Positions 57,151-64,000 of a stretch of DNA of 64,000 nucleotides are shown here, piece by piece (the first letter of the stretch is position 1; every line of letters starts with the position of its first letter). Source of the stretch: Xestospongia bergquistia (Eukaryota; Porifera; Demospongiae; Haplosclerida; Petrosiidae). The DNA lies in assembly GCA_963965975.1 (NCBI GenBank), contig OZ014418.1, positions 2,368,775 to 2,432,774 on the forward strand, read 5' to 3'. The notes beneath the pieces were generated by a model that was given only the letters and a program-made list of their open reading frames with translations, ran no database searches and had not been told where the DNA came from. The position numbers were made by a program, and so were the translations under genes.

Positions 57151-58393
57151 GGTAAAAATATCTGAAAATTTTTTTCAGCTTTTTTTGATGGAATCATGTA
57201 AAGATACTTGTTCTAATAATTGATCATGCTTTAAAAAACTTTTTAAACCCTAGTACTTTGCAGAAATGTAGTTTGATTCCTTAATATCTGCAATGTTTGG
57301 AGACGTCAAATAATAATATTAAAGAACCTAGAGAGCTGAAACTTTTGAAAATTAAAGTTGAAGTCAATTACTACAATTATACGGATGGATTTATTTCTAC
57401 AATGATATTTGACATTTTTACAAACCTATAAACCTTCCCTACTTTAATCACTATTATTATTACATGTTATACAAATCGTACAAAGAAATGCATCCGTAAA
57501 AGTACTAAAAATTGATCATTTTCGTTCTTGAACTTGTCAGCAGGTTGTTACATTATCCATAGAATCAAAAATCACAACAACAGTATCTAACAGTGCAAAA
57601 GTCGCCATCTTGATAATGAATAATCGATTTTTATTAATTAAAGCCAATGAATACACTTAGTGTCAGGTTATTGATAAGTGACTTTCGGGGGGTTAAAATA
57701 GTTAAATATATTATTACTATTTTTATTATTGTTGTTATTACTGTTATTAAAGCATGGTCTGCTTTGAGATGAAGGCACATAAGACTACGAACAATAATAA
57801 TAATAATAATAATAGTAATAATAATTAATACATTTTATTTAACTATTTTAACCCCGCGAAAGTCACTTATCAATAACCTGACACTAAGTGTATTCATTGG
57901 CTTTAATTAATGAAAATCGATTATTCATTATCAAGATGGCGACTTTTGCACTGTTAGATACTGTTGTTGTGATTTTTGATTTTATGGATAATGTAACAAC
58001 CTGCTGACAAGTTCAAGAACGAAAATGATCAATTTTTAGTACTTTTACGGATGCATTTCTTTGTACGATTTGTATAACATGTAATAATAATAGTGATTAA
58101 AGTAGGGAAGGTTTATAGCTTTGTAAAAATGTCAAATATTATTATAGAAATAAATCCATCCGTAAAATTGTAGTAATTGACTTCAACTTTAATTTTCAAA
58201 AGTTTCAGCTCTCTAGGTTCTTTAATATTATTATTTGACGTCTCCAAACATTGCAGATATTAAGGAATCAAACTACATTTCTGCAAAGTACTAGGGTTTA
58301 ATAAATTTTTTAAAGCATGATCAATTATTAGAACAAGTATCTTTACATGATTCCATCAAAAAAAGCTGAAAAAAAATTTCAGATATTTTTACC
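57151..58393. mobile_element. 1.24-kb foldback element with TTAA target duplication
   Basis: Left arm 57151 to about 57740 and right arm about 57795-58393 are inverted copies of roughly 0.6 kb, with termini GGTAAAAATATCTGAAA and TTTCAGATATTTTTACC. The centre (about 50 bp) includes (AAT)n-type repeats. TTAA flanks both ends (57147-57150 and 58394-58397). The two paralogous NHP2 introns carry the empty site AGTTTAAAATTTGAC (about 37571 and 45228). No ORF. TTAA duplication is the hallmark of piggyBac-type insertion, though the element has no transposase of its own. Confidence 0.93.
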
Positions 58394-59239
58394 TTAAGAT
58401 TTGATAAGAGTTTTAAGCAAAAAAGGTAGTTTTGTCATTATTAATTTTGTTATTATTACTTATGGAATTTCTCAAACTACATCTATTTTCTGAATTCTTC
58501 ATTTGCAATACAATATATTTAAGTGCTGCTAGCAAATTAAGTAGCAATGCTAAAAGATCTATTTAGATAGAATATAGCTAGTAGTAAACACTTTTGTTAA
58601 GTAGAAATAGTGGTATTCTTTCAAAGACAAGTATCAAATTTTCTTGATATACAGATGAAGTAATATTTTAAGGTGGTTACTATGGGCGGGGCAATTTACT
58701 CAAGGAAATATGGAAATTCTAATTATCAAGGTCTACTAATGCTATCATTGCTGCCAAAGACCAGTTTGGTTAGACCAGTTGCTTTACTTTAGGTTCCTTT
58801 TCAATAACTGTAGTGTGTATACTCTACTGGATCCTTCTTGACTTCTTGTCTAAGTAAAGGGGCTAGTCTCATCAGAGTGATCACTGGAATGACAGAATAT
58901 GAAGAGCCATTGATTATACTCATTAACTAATACATTAAAGTAGATTTCATACACAAATAGTAATATCATGCACATCATAAGCTCCAAGTCAACTGTTAGT
59001 TCTTTAGAAAAACATTCATTCATTGATTCAGCTATCTTTACCGCTCTCTATATATTTACTTTGTTATATATATTATGACTGCTAGAAATTATTAACAAGG
59101 AAAGAAGAGACACAAGTTAAAATTGTTTTGATGAGTGCACATGAACCCTTCAGTGTAATAAAGAGAGACAGCTAATACAACGAGACAATTACATCAAGGA
59201 TGTTATGTCACTCTTGTTTACATATCACCGCCTATAAGT

Positions 59240-59680
59240 AAATTATTAACATAGCAAATAAACAGGAAACTGAAGATTTAACTGGCCTAGAGGAAGCACA
59301 GTGTCAAATGATATACTTAATGATAGTTCTAAATTTATCAAAACAGCTAACCTAGTAGCTAAATACCAGAAGTTCAAAGTGCTGGGAAAACACCATGAAA
59401 TGACATGATACTGTGATATCACACTACAGACATATTGGTTCAATATCTAGAAATAATGTCATGCCAGAAACAGCTCAACTAGAGTTGTGCTGTACACTAT
59501 AACAACAATCATTCAAGTATGTTGGCACCTGTGGTCTTTCCTTCTACTTGGTTATCACAGTGCACTTTATCTAGTCTAGCCCTCACAGCTAGGCTTTATC
59601 TTATACTTGTAACTCTTTTTTCCAGAGTACACATCAATTTTGTAGATTAGACCCCATAGTCTATATATATGCTTCCTGTA
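59240..59680. repeat. dispersed repeat, copy 1 of 3
   Basis: Contains TAAATACCAGAAGTTCAAAG, ACACCATGAAATGAC, then GGCACCTGTGGTCTTTCCTT and CTACTTG. The same order of motifs recurs at about 62050-62500 and 62920-63320. No coding frame and no clear terminal repeats. It may be part of an older transposable element or a local duplication. Confidence 0.75.
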
Positions 59681-60227
59681 ACACAACACTTACATCACGA
59701 CTACTACAGTATCTCACAGAAGATACTTAAGTAACATAAAAATTGCTAACTCAAACTATCACTAAAATAAATTTTAAGATTACAATGTAGTGATTATTGA
59801 TTTTTATTGGTTGATAATAATGCTTACAACTTCTAAAAAACGACAACATGTTCATTTTGTAAAATTTGTTACCGATCTTGAGGATATCATAACTTAAGGA
59901 TTATATATACAATGGCTTTGACAATTACAACTAGTTAATCAAAATAGCAAAGGTGCTGATGATTCAAAATAGAACTTGCTAAGATCTAACATCCAAATGA
60001 TACCTACAGAGCAATTCTATGTGTAGATCACTGCATTGTTACCAAAACAGTACACCCCCACACAGGTATTGAATGCCCACGCGTAATTATTAGACCAACA
60101 ATTTAGTGTGACGGAAATTACTAACAAAATTATTTCGCAAAAAATTAGAAAGAAATGCATACCAAATATAATCATTGCTAACTACCACTAAGAAACATAA
60201 AATAGTCCTAATTACGCTGACTTATCA

Positions 60228-61067
60228 CTAATTACGCCTAAGTTTCATCTCCGAGTATTTCAGAGAGTAGTAGTGACCTTTCCAATGGTACCAGATAACT
60301 CCGTCAGCATAAGAAGTAATAGGACCAAACAAGTATCGACCATTAAGGTTAGAATTATGGCAAACTTTATACCACCAAGCACCTTTAAAACGATTAGCAC
60401 AACTGCCGGAATCTGCAAGATCATTATCTCTGTCTTTTGTAGAAAATTTCATTCCATTATGATATGCCATACTATCTCCAGCGTCTCCAGTATATCCATG
60501 TACTGTTAGATTATACTGAGTGAGGGCATTACCAATACTAAAAGTAGAATACTCAGCAAACCTTGTGTTACCATCAAAGTCTTCAAGGTCAACTCGTAGA
60601 CTAACACTGGATTGAGTAAGACGATGGATTGTGTTAAGACCAAGCCAAAATTCTTTTTCAAGACGTCCAAAACCTAAATCATAGTTCTTCCAGTCTAGAA
60701 AGAAGTCTCGAGATCCATCCATTCTCCTCTGGAATACAGTCCAGCCACCACCATCAGTCTCCATGTCACAATACACCTATTGTATTAATATTAGAGCTAG
60801 AGTTATAAAGCTACTGAATGCATAATTTATACCTTAAAAGGAGGTTTGTTATCAGGTTTAATAGTGTAGATACCACTGCAGGCATGTTTCTTTTGTAGTT
60901 GACTTTGCTTTAGTATATCCAGACAGTCACGAGGAACACAATCTAAATGAGTAAAATGGATATGATAATATTAATAAATAATAATAAAACATACTGTCAT
61001 CTTCAATAGCAATCACATTATGCAACAAACAAATAAGATACAATAAGATCATTGTTGTTACTGCCAT
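60228..61067 (-). CDS. secreted FReD (type 2)
   Basis: Exons 61067-60995, 60942-60833 and 60776-60228 join to 243 aa; signal MAVTTMILLYLICLLHNVIA. Exon 2 ends LQKKHACSGIYTI, with His-Ala where sisters have Cys-Val, so one Cys pair of this segment differs. The FBG exon has GRLEKEFWLGLNTIHRL, Ca-loop STKDRDND, signature WWYKVCHNSNLNGRY and C-terminus MKLRRN. Its closest relative is the relic at 38668-39046. About 100-170 bp downstream (60060-60130) is a stretch shared with the NHP2 promoter region at 38500, showing that the two loci are paralogous. Confidence 0.9.
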
Positions 61068-62049
61068 AATTAATGCTGACAGGTATACTATAATGAGATG
61101 TAGTGAGCTCTTTATATACTGACTGGATCCGGATGTGTGGTATTAAGGAAATGAAGTGATATAATTATCAGTGGTCAGCATTTGATATGAGAACTGGAAG
61201 TTCACTAATAGAACTAGTGATGTCAGCAAAATTTATAATGTAATGTATTATATATAAGCAGAGTATGGGTGTGTACAGTAGCTGTATTTTGTTTGGGTAC
61301 AGAATTTATTTGAAGGCAATATCCTGTTGTAGTGTTCCATCAAGATTATATATATATATGTTTCATGTATCTATTGATGAATATCTGTCTTCTAATGTTT
61401 GCGCAAGTTTCGAAACATTTAATTTAAAGGACTATAAATGTGCATCACAATTTAATGATCATCATTAAATGTGTACTATGACTCTAGGAATGACTAATTG
61501 TGTTTAAGCTTGAAACAATACCATAGCTTATGTTAATGTTCCTGCTAGAAACTATTACAGTATTATACAATTTTTATGATGATTTAAGACATATTATTTC
61601 CTGCATAAGGTGGAGCAGGCATATGCATGTGCTGGCAGGCCCCATTGTGGCTACCCTGCTGTTTATATAGTAATGATTTAGTAGCCATATATCCTATGAG
61701 GTTCAGTGATGGTCTAAATAGTACACATATGTAAAGTTGCTATTATAAATTTTATTAGTCCTATTTGTGCCTTAAATGTACTGTTACACTCCAATGAATC
61801 TTTGGCTAATAACAAATAAAGTAGAATTCATTATCAGATGGTGCATGGATAGTATGTAGTAACAAATCACTATAATAGTCATAATTATAACGTATAATAA
61901 ATTAATACCTTCAGAAGTAACAATAGGATCATTACATTTAACTTATTGTGACATATGCCAATCAAATGGGAAGTATTTCATGAAACAATCATCTCTCCTT
62001 ACAATATATGACTGTTGGTTGAAATAAGTATAATTTATTTGATAAGGGA
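61068..62049. other. non-coding spacer
   Basis: AT-rich; the short plus ORF at 61265-61468 shows no recognisable motif. Nothing else is seen. Confidence 0.45.
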
Positions 62050-63320
62050 AGAAGAACTAACAAAGGAAGGAAGCACTACTAATGACTGTTCTAAGTTTAT
62101 CAAAATAGTTAGATGTTAGTTGAACTTGTACTTAAATACCAGAAGTTTCTAGTGTTGGGAAAACACATGCCATGAAATGACCACATATTGTTGTATGATG
62201 GATCATGCTAGACGAATTGACTCAATAGGAGAATGATGTCATGCAGTTCAACTAGAGTCATACTGGACACTTTAGCAACTATCGAGTATATTGGCACCTG
62301 TGGTCTTTCCTTCTACTTGCTTATCACACCGCATCTTATCTATAGTCCACCCCTCATGCTAGGCTATATCCTATACTTGTAGCTCTTCTTCCGAGAGTAT
62401 AGTACACATCACTTTTTATTGGTCAGATCCTATATAGTCTACCCACATCCAGAGGCTTAACTATAATACTTACAGCATAAAAACTACTGTATCTCAAGAT
62501 AAGAATCAATTTTATCTATTAGCATTAATTGTATGTGTTTTGGTACAATAATATTATATATAATTCTGTAAATAACACTGAATTCTCTGTTCCCCACTAA
62601 CTCTATATTGAATGGAATGATTTCAATGGCACCACAACCAATTCACAGCTTTGACAAACCACTTCTGTTTTCATTAATTCCAAAGAAATAACTTCAGTAT
62701 TAGGATTTTGATATAGCTCTATTATTGTTTTGTCAATCAAGTAGTAAATATTTTATACAATAATCAACTATCTTTATTGTACAACACATCATGATGATAG
62801 AAATGAGTATTGTTAAAATTGATTTGTTAAGTGTCCAGAGATCCTCATATATGACAAAACACACTATTATATAAGAGAACTATATCCATGATGTTTATAT
62901 TAGTTACATCAATATATGTGAACAGGTCAGATTTAACTGACATAATACTGAAAAAGTACAGTATCAACGATAGCTCTAACTTTCAATTAGATGTTAATTT
63001 AACTAATAATTAAATACCAGAAGTTCAAAGTCTTGGGGAAAACACCATGAAACGACTTGCTGCTATGATATCACACTACAGACATATTGGCTCAATATGA
63101 GAACTGTGATGTCATACAAGAAACAGCATCACGAGGTACATTGTAACAACTATCAAGTATATTAGCACCTGTGGCCCTTCCTTCTACTTGCTTATCGCAA
63201 TGCATCTTATCTATAGTCCAGCCCTTACGACTACGCTATTTCCTATACTTGTAGCTCTTCTCCCTAGAGTATATATAGTACACATCACATTTTGTATATT
63301 AGATCTACTACTGGATCTCT
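62050..63320. repeat. dispersed repeat, copies 2 and 3
   Basis: Copy 2 is at about 62050-62500 and copy 3 at about 62920-63320, both in the same orientation as the copy at 59240-59680. Shared motifs include GGCACCTGTGG, CCTTCTACTTGCTTATC and CCTATACTTGTAGCTCTTC. Confidence 0.75.
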
Positions 63321-64000
63321 CACAAGGAAAGAAAATATAACAATTCTGAACTGTACCATTACTATAAACAAATTTAACGACCACAGGTGGATGAATTATG
63401 AGTATTCAAAAACAAGTATATAATTATAAAAATTGTTTTAAGAATTTATTGATGGTGATACTCCTGCTACTCTAAAGGACTGGATTATTGCTAATATTGA
63501 TTGGCAGAGGCCATTGAAGTCCTTAAAAATGTTTTCTTAATCTAACAAAACTTGATTCACAATTCAAAGGGCTCATTGTAAAAGTAATGATATTCATTTG
63601 ATTGCTACATGTATTGGCAGTTATTGTATGTAGGTTAATTTCAGTTGCCACTTAGATGTTCCTATATAAATAATATCATAAACCTGACATTGTTAGATGT
63701 AAGATCACTTCCTCACAAGGTGTAAATTAAATGTATTCACATCACGTGAGAGAGAAGTTAAATATGAAAGAGGATTTCACTAGGATAACAAATGAGTTGG
63801 TAACTTGGTGTCAGCTTCATGTTTATATCTTAAAATGTGAAAAATTAAGAACTCCTGACCAGGTTACTTTTACTGTGGAACCTCCACTAATGGACAGTTC
63901 CAGTATTGACACTTGTTTATAAAGGACACTAAGTTCAGAATATAATGTCTTCTCCATAGTCATAATATATAGTAACTTACCTCAGTAAGACAGAGGTCAC
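63321..64000. other. spacer with possible plus-strand exon remnants
   Basis: At 63443-63540 the plus strand reads EFIDGDTPATLKDWIIANID then WQRPLKSLKMFS and a stop. At 63731-63922 a 63-codon frame starts MYSHHVREKLNMKEDFTRI. Both have coding-like composition but no family I recognise and no clear splice links. Confidence 0.3.

Larger units (their letters stand above)
56035..59010 (-). pseudogene. NHP2 pseudogene 2 (5'-truncated)
   Basis: Exon 4 (56035-56235) keeps an open frame to the LPL end but lacks five codons around KRPTSV. Exon 3 is shrunk to 28 bases (about 56544-56571; VVKNLVVLAG) by an in-frame loss of 72 bases that removes the basic RNA-binding stretch. Exons 1 and 2 are absent: homology stops at about 59010, in intron 2. 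A 1.24-kb foldback element sits in intron 2. It cannot make a functional NHP2. Confidence 0.88.

Noticed and set aside
1..64000. tRNA, rRNA or snoRNA genes
   Set aside because: I saw no tRNA A/B box pair with a cloverleaf, no rRNA and no convincing box C/D or H/ACA gene by eye; a covariance-model scan would be decisive.

Overview
This window looks like nuclear DNA of an early-branching animal. A demosponge fits best, but that is inference and the species is not fixed. The reasons are AT-rich spacers, multi-exon genes with very short introns (about 39-59 bp) bounded by GT/AG, metazoan gene families (NHP2, an ATG2 last exon, a homeodomain helix 3, Sushi/CCP modules, fibrinogen C-terminal domains) and a Gmr1-like Ty3/gypsy retrotransposon. 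There is no bacterial-style operon structure, rRNA or CRISPR.

The dominant theme is a minus-strand tandem array of fibrinogen-related (FReD) genes, from about 9.4 to 61 kb. Nine copies are intact by my splicing: 9411-10230, 21507-22324, 26344-27161, 28595-29412, 30845-31674, 35103-35943, 41413-42249, 53489-54319 and 60228-61067. Each has three exons: signal peptide; first part of the domain; and the bulk of the FBG domain, starting at VYCDM. The predicted products are secreted proteins of 242-245 aa made almost entirely of one FBG domain. About eleven relics are scattered among them. Two N-terminal subtypes exist: type 1 with DNDDKG and QDHYEQGH, and type 2 with NCVPRDC and LKQSQLQKK. The gene at 21507-22324 combines a type 1 N-terminus with a type 2 FBG exon.

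Embedded in the array, at 23298-25647, is an intact ten-exon, ten-module CCP/Sushi gene (627 aa, secreted). A decayed copy of its last exons lies at 20935-21330. Secreted lectin-like and complement-control-like genes side by side suggest a pathogen- or self-recognition locus; this is inference from domain types only.

Region by region: 0-8.8 kb is a junkyard. It holds a homeodomain helix 3 fragment with a Ser/Thr/Tyr-rich tail fused to FReD pieces (two chimeric copies), minisatellites, a 0.5-kb tandem duplication, a decayed coiled-coil gene, an apolipoprotein-L-like pseudogene and an orphan ATG2 last exon. 8.8-22.3 kb holds type 1 FReDs, mostly dead. 22.3-25.7 kb holds the CCP gene. 26.3-36 kb holds type 2 FReDs, including a fresh 2.25-kb tandem duplication. 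36.3-38.4 kb holds an intact NHP2 gene. 36-59 kb is built of repeated blocks carrying an NHP2 copy, a FReD, a Cys/His-rich ORF and a 29-bp minisatellite. 47520-52519 is a 5.0-kb LTR retrotransposon with LTRs that look identical and with integrase encoded before reverse transcriptase. 57151-58393 is a giant foldback element in an NHP2 pseudogene intron, flanked by TTAA. 59-64 kb holds the last FReD and a three-copy dispersed repeat.

All exon joins, lengths and pseudogene calls were worked out by hand. Identity statements are by eye.
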